From Dethiosulfovibrio russensis (GTDB lineage Bacteria; Synergistota; Synergistia; Synergistales; Dethiosulfovibrionaceae): 64,000 nt of DNA. Numbering within the stretch: position 1 is the stretch's first letter; every line of letters begins with the position of its first letter. The DNA is taken from assembly GCF_021568855.1 (NCBI RefSeq), contig NZ_JAKGUG010000002.1:186001-250000 (forward strand). Direction: 5' to 3'. A program made the translations under genes and the position numbers. A model generated the notes under the pieces. It ran no database searches. It was not told the DNA's origin and worked only from the letters and a program-made list of their open reading frames with translations. Positions 8,645 through 17,374 of the stretch are shown in pieces.

Positions 8645-9796
8645 TTGAGGAAATTATTTGTTCTCTGTATGGCCGTCGCTCTTTGCTGCACAATGGCAGC
8701 CGGAGCCATGGCGGAGGAAACAGTCAAGATAGGGTATCTGGCAGCTCTGACCGGCGACTGGGCAGCATACGGTCAGACCGAGAAGAACACGGCGCAGTTG
8801 GCCGTAGACGAGATCAACGCCAAGGGCGGCATCGACGGCAGGAAGGTCGAGCTGGTCGTCTACGATTTCAGAGGTCGTCAGGAAGACGCGGTCAACGCGG
8901 TCCGTCGTCTTCTCGAGGAAGACAAGGTATCGGCCATAGTCGGAGCCAACGCCAGCGGCATAAACATAGCCACGGCGGCTCTGGTCAACAGGGCCGAGGT
9001 TCCCCAGATCGGCACCGTCTCCACCAACCCGATGGTAACTGTCGACAGAAAGGGCAAGGTTCGCCCCTACAGCTTCAGAATATGCTTCACCGACCCCTAT
9101 CAGGGCAAGCTCATAGCCTGGTTCGCCGCCAAGGAACTCGGCAAGACCAAGGCCGCGGTGCTCTACGACATAGCCAGCGACTACGCCCAGGGACTTCGGG
9201 AGTTCTTCATAAAGAGCTTCGAGGAGTACGGAGGAGAGACCGTCGCTGACGAGGCATTCAAGGGCGCTCAGGACGTGGACTTCCGGGCCCAGCTCACAAA
9301 GATCCGCGAGGCCGGAGCCGACGTACTCGTCCTTCCCAACATGGGCAAGGAGATGGCCCTCATAATGAAGCAGGCCAGAGAGCTCGGCATGGACGACCTG
9401 GTATTCGTCGGCGGCGACGGCTACGCCGAGTTCATGTGGGAGATCGCCGGCAAGTCGATGGAGAACTCCTACTGGATCAACCACGTCTCCCCCAGCGACC
9501 CCAACATGGCCAAGTTCTTCGAGGACTACGAGGCCAAGTACAACGACGAGTGCAAAGAATTCGTCAACGGCATCCTCGGATACGACGCCATGTACTGGCT
9601 CTTCGACGCCATCGACAGAGCCGACTCGACCGATTCGGTGAAGATAGCCCAGGCCCTGGCCGACACCAAGGACCTACAGCTTCACCATGCCACCATCACT
9701 ATGGACGAGTTCCACAACCCCCTCAACAAGGACGGCATAGTCCTGATAGCCAAGGACGGCAAGGGACAGTTCTTCAAGAAGATCAAGCCCGAATAA
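8645..9796 (+). CDS. livK: Branched-chain amino acid ABC transporter, substrate-binding protein
   Basis: 383 residues from TTG, with GGGGAGAG about 8 bases upstream. Residues 1-23 are a clear Sec signal peptide ending AGAMA-EE. The mature part is a type I periplasmic binding protein of the Leu/Ile/Val family (VKIGYLAALTGDWAAYG, INAKGGIDGRKVELV, AIVGANASG). It captures branched-chain or related amino acids in the periplasm for LivHMGF, which fits an amino-acid fermenter. The exact ligand cannot be read from sequence. Confidence 0.92.
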   Translation: MRKLFVLCMAVALCCTMAAGAMAEETVKIGYLAALTGDWAAYGQTEKNTAQLAVDEINAKGGIDGRKVELVVYDFRGRQEDAVNAVRRLLEEDKVSAIVGANASGINIATAALVNRAEVPQIGTVSTNPMVTVDRKGKVRPYSFRICFTDPYQGKLIAWFAAKELGKTKAAVLYDIASDYAQGLREFFIKSFEEYGGETVADEAFKGAQDVDFRAQLTKIREAGADVLVLPNMGKEMALIMKQARELGMDDLVFVGGDGYAEFMWEIAGKSMENSYWINHVSPSDPNMAKFFEDYEAKYNDECKEFVNGILGYDAMYWLFDAIDRADSTDSVKIAQALADTKDLQLHHATITMDEFHNPLNKDGIVLIAKDGKGQFFKKIKPE

Positions 9797-9820
9797 AAAC
9801 GGCGAAATAAGCTTATCCCG

Positions 9821-9853
9821 AGGCGGGTGTGCCGGGAGCACACCCGCCTTTTC
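9821..9853 (+). terminator. Intra-operon terminator/attenuator between livK and livH
   Basis: A perfect 12-bp stem, AGGCGGGTGTGC with GCACACCCGCCT, then TTTTC. It lies between the binding-protein gene and the permease genes and probably lets livK be made in excess over the membrane components. Confidence 0.8.
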
Positions 9854-9883
9854 ATAAAGACCTCACGAGAGGAGGCTGGGAAT

Positions 9884-10765
9884 GTGGCAACGCTGATACA
9901 ACAGATAATCAACGGTCTTTCCCTGGGCTCCATCTACGCCCTCATAGCCGTCGGCTATTCTCTGGTTTATTCCATACTTATGTTTTCCAACTTTGCCCAC
10001 GGCGGTTTTCTTATCATAGGTGGCTATCTCTGTTATTTCGCCCTGAACTCGGCGGGGTTCAACATCTGGGTAGCCGGATTCGGAGCCCTCATAGGGGCTG
10101 GCTTCGCGGCCGTAGCTACCGAGAGACTGACCTATAAACCCATTAGGGAGAGGACCTCGGTCACCCTTTATCTTCTTATAGCCTCGATGGGCATGAACAT
10201 AGTCATCGAGAACATATTCGTCATAGTGGCGGGAGGACGGTTCAGAGCCCTGCCGCCGGTCATACCGACCACTCCGGTTCATCTCTTCGGAAACGCTACC
10301 ACCAGCGCACTGGACCTGATATCGCTGGTGACGGCATTCGTCTTTCTGGGGGGGCTTCAGCTCTTCCTCACCAAGACGAAGTGGGGACTGGCGATCAGGG
10401 CGGCGGCCTGCGATCTAAGGGTCGCGGGATTGATGGGGGTCAACACCAGCAAGCTGATCTCCATAGTCTTCTTCGTCGCCGGACTTCTGGCGGCTGTGGG
10501 AGGAATATTTCTCTCCGTCCGCTACACTCTGTACCCCCAGCTGGGTATGATCACCATAAAGGCCTTCGTGGCGGCGGTCATAGGCGGTCTGGGTTCCCTT
10601 CCCGGAGCCGTCGTCGGCAGCCTGATCCTAGGACTTGCGGAGATGCTCACGGCAGGCTTCCTTTCCAGTCAGCTCAGAGACCTAGTGGTATTCTCGCTGC
10701 TTGTCATAACCCTCATAGTCCGTCCGACCGGCCTCTTCGGCAAAGACGTCAAGGAGAAGGTGTAA
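9884..10765 (+). CDS. livH: Branched-chain amino acid ABC transporter permease LivH
   Basis: About 293 residues from GTG; AGGAGG lies 8 bases upstream, which argues against the further upstream start at 9827. The protein is strongly hydrophobic, with the LivH pattern IINGLSLGSIYALIAVGYSL at the N terminus and AVIGGLGSLPGAVVGSLIL near the C terminus. It forms half of the translocation pore with LivM. Two bases separate its stop from livM. Confidence 0.92.
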   Translation: MATLIQQIINGLSLGSIYALIAVGYSLVYSILMFSNFAHGGFLIIGGYLCYFALNSAGFNIWVAGFGALIGAGFAAVATERLTYKPIRERTSVTLYLLIASMGMNIVIENIFVIVAGGRFRALPPVIPTTPVHLFGNATTSALDLISLVTAFVFLGGLQLFLTKTKWGLAIRAAACDLRVAGLMGVNTSKLISIVFFVAGLLAAVGGIFLSVRYTLYPQLGMITIKAFVAAVIGGLGSLPGAVVGSLILGLAEMLTAGFLSSQLRDLVVFSLLVITLIVRPTGLFGKDVKEKV

Positions 10766-10767
10766 CC

Positions 10768-11628
10768 ATGTCAGCGTATGCCGAAGGTATTTTCATACTG
10801 TTGCTCATAAACGCCATAGCGGCCATGGGGGTGTCGCTCCTCACGGGGTTCACCGGGATATTCACCCTCGGTCACGCAGCTTACCTGGCCCTGGGATCCT
10901 ACACCACCGCCATACTTACCCTGGACTACGGCATCGCCTGGCTCCCGGCGGTTCTGGCCGGTGGAATAGTCGCCATGGTAGTGGGCTATCTCATAGGACT
11001 TCCCACCTTGAAGCTCATGGGAGACTACTACGCCATAGCCTCCATAGGTCTGGCGGAATCCATAAGGCTCATACTGGAAAACTGGCAGAGCCTGACCAAC
11101 GGAGCCAGAGGTCTGGCCGGAATAGACACCTTCACCACACTGCCTGTGGCACTGTCGTTTTTCATAGTTATGGCGATAGTGGCGTTCTGCCTTATAAACG
11201 GACGGTTCGGCCGATCCCTCAAGGCCTGTCGGGACGACCACGTCGCAGCGGCTCTTCTCGGCTTCGACGTGGCCAAGATAAGGGTGGCCAGCCTGTCCAT
11301 ATCGGCCCTATACTGCGGACTGGCCGGAGGGCTCTACGCCGGGTTCATATCCTTCATACAGCCCATGATGTTCGACATGCTCAAGTCCACCGAGATGACC
11401 GCCGTGGTGGTCTTCGGAGGACTGGGCTCCATGAGCGGCTGTATCCTGGGAACGACGGTCATAACCATGGTCACCGAGCTGTTCCGACCTATATCCCAGT
11501 ACAGGATGCTAATCTACGGTCTGGTTCTGGTTCTGGTGATGGTCCTCCGTCCCGAAGGAATGATGGGACAGCACGAGATAGGAGGCCTTTTGAAACGACT
11601 TTTCAGGAGAGGCGGTGATCGCTCATGA
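10768..11628 (+). CDS. livM: Branched-chain amino acid ABC transporter permease LivM
   Basis: 286 residues, multi-spanning. Family motifs include TGFTGIFTLGHAAYLALG near residue 20, MGDYYAIASIGLAESIR, and VVFGGLGSMSGCILG near the C terminus. The ATG at 10768 directly follows livH, and the reading frame is open well upstream, but that part is a shadow of livH. The stop overlaps the livG start by four bases (ATGA). Confidence 0.92.
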   Translation: MSAYAEGIFILLLINAIAAMGVSLLTGFTGIFTLGHAAYLALGSYTTAILTLDYGIAWLPAVLAGGIVAMVVGYLIGLPTLKLMGDYYAIASIGLAESIRLILENWQSLTNGARGLAGIDTFTTLPVALSFFIVMAIVAFCLINGRFGRSLKACRDDHVAAALLGFDVAKIRVASLSISALYCGLAGGLYAGFISFIQPMMFDMLKSTEMTAVVVFGGLGSMSGCILGTTVITMVTELFRPISQYRMLIYGLVLVLVMVLRPEGMMGQHEIGGLLKRLFRRGGDRS

Positions 11629-12395
11629 CCGCCATACTCGAACTGGACAACCTCAATAAGTTCTTCGGAGGCGTACACGCCGTCAGGGACGTGTCGTTCT
11701 CCCTGGAAAAAGGGGAGCTGGCCGGGCTCATAGGCCCCAACGGCGCGGGAAAGACCACCATATTCAACCTGATAACCGGCGTCTATCCCCTTGATTCGGG
11801 ACATATCGTCTCGAACGGCAAGGAGATCAACGGGCTGAGAACCTGCGACGCGGTCGGACTGGGAATAGCCAGGACATTCCAGAACCTGAGGCTCTTCAAG
11901 GGCTCCACAGTGCTGGAAAACGTCATGACCGCCGGACAGAGACACCACCGCTACTCCTTCCTCGAAGCGGCCACCCATCTGGGGCGGTGGAAGAAGACGG
12001 AAAAGACCATCCGGGACGAGGCCATGGAATACCTGGAAAAGGTAAACCTGGCCAAAGACGCCGACAGGATGGCCGGAACCCTTCCATACGGGCACCAGAG
12101 AAGGCTGGAGATAGCCAGAGCACTGGCCCTCAGACCCGAGCTTCTTCTGCTGGACGAACCGGCGGCGGGAATGAACCCGGAGGAGGTCCAGGCCCTGAAC
12201 GGCCTTATCGTCGGCATACACAAGGAGTTCGACCTCACCATACTGGTCATAGAGCACCACATGGAGCTGGTGATGGAGATATGTCCTCACGTGGTCTGCC
12301 TGAACTTCGGTGCCGTCATAGCAGAGGGACCGCCGGAGGAGATACAGGGCAACCCGGAGGTCCTCAAGGCCTATCTCGGCGAGGAGGTGGAATGA
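11625..12395 (+). CDS. livG: Branched-chain amino acid ABC transporter ATPase LivG
   Basis: 256 residues. Walker A is GPNGAGKTT near residue 38, the signature region is PYGHQRRLEIARAL, and Walker B is LLLLDEPAAGMNP. The C terminus carries the LivG-type extension (GAVIAEGPPEEIQ). It hydrolyses ATP with LivF to drive import. It overlaps livM and is coupled to livF through an overlapping stop/start. Confidence 0.93.
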   Translation: MTAILELDNLNKFFGGVHAVRDVSFSLEKGELAGLIGPNGAGKTTIFNLITGVYPLDSGHIVSNGKEINGLRTCDAVGLGIARTFQNLRLFKGSTVLENVMTAGQRHHRYSFLEAATHLGRWKKTEKTIRDEAMEYLEKVNLAKDADRMAGTLPYGHQRRLEIARALALRPELLLLDEPAAGMNPEEVQALNGLIVGIHKEFDLTILVIEHHMELVMEICPHVVCLNFGAVIAEGPPEEIQGNPEVLKAYLGEEVE

Positions 12396-13123
12396 TGGAC
12401 GGCAAGAAACCGCTTCTTTCGGTCAGGGGACTTGAGGTAAGCTACGGAGCCATAAAGGCGCTGCTAGGAGTGGACCTGGACGTTTACGAGGGAGAGATCG
12501 TCTCTGTCATAGGGGCCAACGGCGCCGGAAAATCCACCTTGATGAACGCCATTATGGGCGACGTGGCCAGACAGGCCGGAGAGGTATCCCTGGATGGCAA
12601 GCCTCTCTCCAGCAAAAGCTTTCAGGTTGTTCACCAGGGAGTGTCCCTCTCTCCGGAGGGACGAAAGGTATTCGCACCCCTGACGGTTGAGGAAAACCTC
12701 ATGATGGGCGCCTTTCCCAGACAGGACAGACTGGAGATACACCGAACCCTGGCCCATGTCTTCGAGCTATTCCCCAGGCTGGAGGAAAGACGGCAACAGT
12801 ACGCTGGAACCCTCTCCGGCGGGGAACAGCAGATGCTGGCCATAGGAAGGGCCCTCATGTCGACCCCAAGGGTGCTCCTGCTGGACGAACCGTCACTGGG
12901 ACTGGCTCCCATAGTGATAAAGGACATTTTCAAGGAACTCAAGACGATAAACGAGGGTGGCATGACCATCCTGTTGGTGGAACAGAACGCCAGACAGGCT
13001 CTCATGCTGTCCCACAGGGCCTACGTCCTTCAGACCGGAAGGGTAATCATGGAGGGACCGTCGAAGGAACTCCTGGCCAATCCGGAGGTCGAGGCCGCCT
13101 ACTTGGGAACGGGTCATCACTGA
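12395..13123 (+). CDS. livF: Branched-chain amino acid ABC transporter ATPase LivF
   Basis: 242 residues. Walker A is GANGAGKSTLMNAI, the signature is LSGGEQQMLAIGRALM, and Walker B is VLLLDEPSLGLAP. Two ATG codons are in tandem (12392 and 12395); AGGAGG at 12382-12387 favours the second, which shares one base with the livG stop. It is the second ATPase subunit of the importer, and the operon ends at the terminator just downstream. Confidence 0.93.
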   Translation: MDGKKPLLSVRGLEVSYGAIKALLGVDLDVYEGEIVSVIGANGAGKSTLMNAIMGDVARQAGEVSLDGKPLSSKSFQVVHQGVSLSPEGRKVFAPLTVEENLMMGAFPRQDRLEIHRTLAHVFELFPRLEERRQQYAGTLSGGEQQMLAIGRALMSTPRVLLLDEPSLGLAPIVIKDIFKELKTINEGGMTILLVEQNARQALMLSHRAYVLQTGRVIMEGPSKELLANPEVEAAYLGTGHH

Positions 13124-13152
13124 AACCAGCATAAAAATCGATAAGCGCTATA

Positions 13153-13196
13153 AAAAGAGCCGAAAACCCCACGCACATGGGTCTTTCGGCTCTTTT
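13153..13196 (+). terminator. Rho-independent terminator after livF
   Basis: Stem AAAAGAGCCGAAA with TTTCGGCTCTTTT, extended inside by CCC/GGG pairing, followed by a T-rich stretch. Confidence 0.8.
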
Positions 13197-13291
13197 CGCT
13201 TAAAAAAATTTTTTTACGGTCCCTCCGACCTATCTTGTCGCACCTAATGGGTACAGTAGTGTAGACGACACCTATTAAAGGAGGGAAGAAC

Positions 13292-13633
13292 GTGAATCGT
13301 ACAACTCAATTTCTCGATCCTTCCATCAAGAAAAAGATAATAAATGAACTATCCGAACTCTCCCGAGATATGGACTCCACGAAGGGTCCGCTCAGTGGCG
13401 TCATAAAATCTAAGATAGACCATAAGATAGAGTACTTCCGCAAATGGATGTCCGGAGACATTCCGTCGGACTCGGGGCAAATATTGATGGAGACAGAGAC
13501 CATGGAGCTACTGGTCGAGATAGCCATCAGGAACTGCCGCTCCAACCTTTCGGAGACGAGCTCGGATAGGATAAGAGAACGTTGCAGCAGGATATCCAGA
13601 ACCGTGAGGCGTATAGCCGGGCAGACCCCTTAA
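13292..13633 (+). CDS. Small charged hypothetical protein preceding WYL genes
   Basis: 113 residues from GTG, with AGGAGGG about 9 bases upstream. It is predicted helical and highly charged, with no signal peptide or membrane segment, and I recognise no family. Its stop is 2 bases before the first WYL regulator gene, so it belongs to that operon. The upstream region (13230-13290) holds inverted arms TGTCG (13236-13240) and CGACA (13266-13270), and a near direct repeat CGCACCTAAT / CGACACCTATT, which may be a regulatory site. Confidence 0.7.
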   Translation: MNRTTQFLDPSIKKKIINELSELSRDMDSTKGPLSGVIKSKIDHKIEYFRKWMSGDIPSDSGQILMETETMELLVEIAIRNCRSNLSETSSDRIRERCSRISRTVRRIAGQTP

Positions 13634-13635
13634 AG

Positions 13636-14646
13636 ATGGGTAAAAGCACATCTTCCGCCAGAGCCGTGAGGCTGAACAACATAATGAGACAGCTTCTCTT
13701 CCACAGAGAGGTCGACGGAGATGCGTTGATGGAGGCCTCCTGCGCAAACACAAGGAGAACATTCGAGAGGGATCTTCAGTTCCTGCGAACCGAACACTGT
13801 GCAAACATAGTCTACGACCCTTGGAAAAAAAGTTACCGCTTAGAGAACAGGGGATCGTTCGTGCCGACCTTCCCGGTAAGCGAAAGGGAGGTGATGGGAC
13901 TCATGGCGGGCATCAGGATGGCCGCTCATGTCCTTCCCTATCTGAAGGACGAGATGACGTCACTATGGAGCAGGATCAAGGCGGTGCTTCCAGAGGAACT
14001 GGCCCAGAAGGGAGAGGCTATAGGAGAGGCATCCGTATTGGCCCTACCGATAACTTCGCTGGACCCGAGAATCTTCGAGAGTCTCGTCGAGTCCATCAGG
14101 ACCAAAAGAACGGTCAGACTGGTCTGCTCCACCGTCGAGACCGACGATCTGATCGTATCGCCCTGGGAACTTTTCTTTCAGGGCGACTACTGGTACCTGT
14201 GGGGCAGCCACGACGACCGTCCCGAGGGATATACCTACCCCCTCCACGAGATAAAATCCCTGATCGTATGGGATAGGGATAATTACGCCACTCCTCCCGA
14301 CGAAGGTATTTTATGTTCCGCTTGCTGGACCGGCCCTCCCGGAACGAGTCAACACCAGGTGAGCATACTGGTTCTGCCGCCACTTTCCTCTGTGGTCAAC
14401 GCCACGCTGTGGCACCCTACACAGAGGATAACCCGCCTGTCCAGAGACGCGGTTCTTCTAGAAGCCACTGTCGGGTCCAACGCCCTGGAGACGGTGGCCC
14501 GATGGATAATGGCGAGAGCCCCTCTGGCCGTGCCACAATCGCCGGAAAGACTGGTGAACAAGGTTGAGAGAATGTTGTGCGGTTTGAGGCGAAATATGGA
14601 CAGAGACTACCAAGATCTCACCGATCTGGGGGAGGCGGGAGACTGA
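13636..14646 (+). CDS. WYL-domain helix-turn-helix regulator, copy 1
   Basis: 336 residues. The N terminus has a winged helix (RAVRLNNIMRQLLFH, then RRTFERDLQFLR). The middle holds a WYL domain (SPWELFFQGDYWYLWGSHDD), and the C-terminal part is a WCX-like extension (NALETVARWIMARAP). WYL proteins are ligand-sensing regulators, in several cases binding nucleotides or nucleic acids. The ATG at 13636 is chosen because it directly follows the previous gene. It is a clear paralogue of the next gene. Confidence 0.85.
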   Translation: MGKSTSSARAVRLNNIMRQLLFHREVDGDALMEASCANTRRTFERDLQFLRTEHCANIVYDPWKKSYRLENRGSFVPTFPVSEREVMGLMAGIRMAAHVLPYLKDEMTSLWSRIKAVLPEELAQKGEAIGEASVLALPITSLDPRIFESLVESIRTKRTVRLVCSTVETDDLIVSPWELFFQGDYWYLWGSHDDRPEGYTYPLHEIKSLIVWDRDNYATPPDEGILCSACWTGPPGTSQHQVSILVLPPLSSVVNATLWHPTQRITRLSRDAVLLEATVGSNALETVARWIMARAPLAVPQSPERLVNKVERMLCGLRRNMDRDYQDLTDLGEAGD

Positions 14647-14677
14647 TCCTCCGTAAAAGGCTAAAATAGTAACATAT

Positions 14678-15721
14678 ATGCTTGAACACAGAACGGAAAG
14701 GACCTTATCGATGCCCAAAGAGATCGGATCAAACAGGATAAAAAGGCTGAACTCCATAATGGAGAAACTCTGCTCCCGCACGGTACTCCCGGGAAAGGAG
14801 ATCAGGGGAACCGCCGAGTCTGTCTCCGCCAGGACTTTACAGAGAGACCTCAGCTATCTCAGAAACGAGTTCGGAGCCGACATCCTATACGATCCGTCCT
14901 CCGATTCGTACAGCCTAAAGAACAGAGGAACCTTCGTGCTACAGATACGGCTGAGGGAATCCCAGATAGAGGGACTGGCGGCCGGTATCAAGATGGCCTC
15001 CCATTTCCTTCCCCATATGGAAGAGGACCTGAAGGACCTCTGGGCCAAGATGGCATCCATATTGCCTCCAGACCTGGTCCGAAGGGGCGAGGCTCTCGGT
15101 CTGGCCTCGGTAGTCTCCACCCCGGTGTCGTCCATGGATCCCAGAACCTTCCACCTTCTGATAAAGGCGATACAGGAGGAAAAACCGGTCCGCTTTTCCT
15201 ATCGATCGCCCTACGACGATAACCCCGACGACAGAGACAGGTTCGTATCTCCCTGGGGAGTCTTTTTCCAGGCCCACGCCTGGTACCTATGGGGAAGCCA
15301 TCCCAAACTGCCCCAAGGAGCAACATACCGCATATCCCGAATAGACAAGGCCCTACTGTGGCCCGACACCGCCTATAAAAGCTCTCCGGAAAATCAGGGT
15401 CTTTCCGACTACGCGTCCTCATGCTGGTACGCCTACAGAGGCGGAGAAGAGGTGGACGTTAAGCTCAGGATAGATCCACCTCTATCTCGGGTTATACCGG
15501 AGACATCCTGGCATCCCAGCCAGACCTTCGATCAAAAAGACGACGGCTCATCCACCATGACGGTCAGAATCCACGAAAACGCCCTGGGATCGGTGGCAAG
15601 GTGGGTCCTGGCCAGCGCGCCCTTCGTGACCGTCGAAAGCCCCATGAAACTGGCGGATCAGGTGGAAAAGCTGCTTAACCGATTGCAGAAAAAAACGGAA
15701 GCAAAAGTATTGCAGGACTAA
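14678..15721 (+). CDS. WYL-domain helix-turn-helix regulator, copy 2
   Basis: 347 residues (336 if it starts at the internal ATG at 14711). Same order as copy 1: HTH (RIKRLNSIMEKL, RTLQRDLSYLRNEFGADI), WYL domain (SPWGVFFQAHAWYLWGSHP) and WCX-like end (NALGSVARWVLASAPF). Shared positions run through the whole length, so this is a tandem duplication that has diverged. A target cannot be read from the sequence; self-regulation of this operon is a guess. Confidence 0.85.
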   Translation: MLEHRTERTLSMPKEIGSNRIKRLNSIMEKLCSRTVLPGKEIRGTAESVSARTLQRDLSYLRNEFGADILYDPSSDSYSLKNRGTFVLQIRLRESQIEGLAAGIKMASHFLPHMEEDLKDLWAKMASILPPDLVRRGEALGLASVVSTPVSSMDPRTFHLLIKAIQEEKPVRFSYRSPYDDNPDDRDRFVSPWGVFFQAHAWYLWGSHPKLPQGATYRISRIDKALLWPDTAYKSSPENQGLSDYASSCWYAYRGGEEVDVKLRIDPPLSRVIPETSWHPSQTFDQKDDGSSTMTVRIHENALGSVARWVLASAPFVTVESPMKLADQVEKLLNRLQKKTEAKVLQD

Positions 15722-15739
15722 CTTTTTGAGAGTAAAATC

Positions 15740-16114
15740 GTGTCATCTCGTGGAAAGACGGTGATTGACATGGGAAAGGAGCTGCTGCTCGGCTCTCTGG
15801 CCTTCGGCCTATTCGTGGTGTGTCCCAGGATGGCCGGAATGATGCACGTCATATCGGGACAGGAAAGCCTGTCGATGATGAAGACCGTCCTGATCGGGAC
15901 GCTGTTTTCCGTACCTCTGTTGATGTTGATGGTTTTGGTGTTCGGCAAATTCGGCGTCTGGGGAGCTCTGGCGGTGTGCGTTCTGACCGATTTGGGAGCT
16001 GCTCTGGTTATGGGATCGGTGAGCCCCAGGGCCGGGGTGGAGACGGCCGTGATAGCCCTGTTCGTTATACTGGGAGTTAAGGTGGCACCGCTTATCTCAA
16101 GGGCTTTTTTCTGA
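15740..16114 (+). CDS. Small multi-spanning membrane protein, unknown
   Basis: About 124 residues from GTG, or shorter from GTG 15761 or ATG 15770. It has about four hydrophobic segments (LLLGSLAFGLFVV, VLIGTLFSVPLLMLMVLVF, GALAVCVLTDLGAALVMG, TAVIALFVILGVKVAPLIS). I recognise no family. It follows the second WYL gene by 18 bases and ends before a very strong terminator, so it is probably the last gene of that operon. Confidence 0.6.
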   Translation: MSSRGKTVIDMGKELLLGSLAFGLFVVCPRMAGMMHVISGQESLSMMKTVLIGTLFSVPLLMLMVLVFGKFGVWGALAVCVLTDLGAALVMGSVSPRAGVETAVIALFVILGVKVAPLISRAFF

Positions 16115-16124
16115 CATCGAGTTA

Positions 16125-16175
16125 AAAGGCTGGCCCGGGATCGAGGTGTTTCCTCGATCCCGGGCCAGCCTTTTT
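16125..16175. terminator. Strong bidirectional terminator
   Basis: A stem of about 21 bp, AAAGGCTGGCCCGGGATCGA pairing with its complement at 16152-16173, flanked by A and T runs. It serves the WYL operon on the plus strand and the LacI-type gene on the minus strand. Confidence 0.9.
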
Positions 16176-16183
16176 GGAAAAGA

Positions 16184-17182
16184 TCAGGTAGTCTCCCTTT
16201 CAACTAGGGAAAAGTGAAACATCACATGCTGCTTGGAAGGAACGGCCTCTGCCGGGCCGTCCATTTCGTCTATTAGAATCTGAACCGATTTCTTGCCCAT
16301 AGCTACGGAGGGCATCTCCATAGATGTCATGGTCGTCTCCAACATTCCTCCAATGGAATGCCCTGACAGACTCATTATCTTGATCTTTTCGGGAAATGGA
16401 ATTCCACGGTCCTTAAGAGCCCGTATAGCACCTATCCCGTGCATGTCGGCAGCCGCCAGAATTCCATCGAGGTCGGGGTTTCCGTCCAAAAGGATATTCG
16501 TGCCGTCGTAGCCGTCCTTAAAGTAATCACCTCGAACTACCGGAGACTCGACAAAGTTCTCCTCGTACCCGAGTTCCGCCATGGCCTCTTTATACCCGTC
16601 GTACCTCTCTCGATAGGGGATTATCTTCATGGAACCATCGATCAGACCGATATGGCGACAGCCTCTGCCTACCAGGTATTTCGCTCCCTTGAAACCACTT
16701 TCTCGATAATCGGAGACAACACTGCTTATATGATCGTCCTGCCTTCTTACTATCTGAACAACCGAGATCCCGCTCTCTTTTATATCGCGGATCAACTTGG
16801 AGTTACTTCCGGTAGGAGCTATCAATAGACCGTCCTGAAAGCTACTTCTAAGCCGGTTAAGGCATTCCTTTTCGGCGGCGGGATCGTCCATGGTGTTGCA
16901 TATCACAGTCTCGTACCCCAATCTGCGGGCTTCCATCTCTATTCCCTGGGATATTTCCGCGAAAACCGACAGATTTATGGTAGGAACCAACACACCAATG
17001 GTATGACGCTTCCCCTGGCGAAGCCCCTTGGCAAGCAAATTGGGATGATAGCTCAGCTTCTTAACCGCTTCGTACACTCGGGCCTTCGTATCTGGATGCA
17101 CGCATGGAGAGTCGTTCAAAGCCCTGGATGCCGTGCTGACATCGACGCAGGCTAGCTTGGCAACATCCTTGAGGGTAGCCAT
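16184..17182 (-). CDS. LacI-family transcriptional repressor
   Basis: 332 residues. The N-terminal HTH is MATLKDVAKLACVDVSTASR, followed by the hinge and a periplasmic-binding-like sensor domain (GKRHTIGVLVPTINLSVFAE; DGILAAADMHGIGAIRAL). The ATG at 17182 has AAGGAG about 10 bases upstream; the longer frame adds 45 residues unlike the family. The neighbouring DapA-like and NRAMP-like genes carry LacI-type palindromes with a central ACGT in their promoters, so this protein is the likely repressor of both. The inducer is probably the substrate of that pathway. Confidence 0.9.
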   Translation of the reverse strand: MATLKDVAKLACVDVSTASRALNDSPCVHPDTKARVYEAVKKLSYHPNLLAKGLRQGKRHTIGVLVPTINLSVFAEISQGIEMEARRLGYETVICNTMDDPAAEKECLNRLRSSFQDGLLIAPTGSNSKLIRDIKESGISVVQIVRRQDDHISSVVSDYRESGFKGAKYLVGRGCRHIGLIDGSMKIIPYRERYDGYKEAMAELGYEENFVESPVVRGDYFKDGYDGTNILLDGNPDLDGILAAADMHGIGAIRALKDRGIPFPEKIKIMSLSGHSIGGMLETTMTSMEMPSVAMGKKSVQILIDEMDGPAEAVPSKQHVMFHFSLVERETT

Positions 17183-17374
17183 TCTAATCGACTCCTTTGC
17201 ATATTCTACCGTGTGTACGGCAGCTCTATTTAAACATATATGTGAGGTTATCAAAAGCCTCCTCCTGCACAAAGGGAGCGACCACAGAAGGTTCCCTATA
17301 GCATAGGAGGAGGCCATACGAAACGTCGACGGAGGCTAATTTAGACTCACCAGAATGTTATTTTTTAGAGGTAC

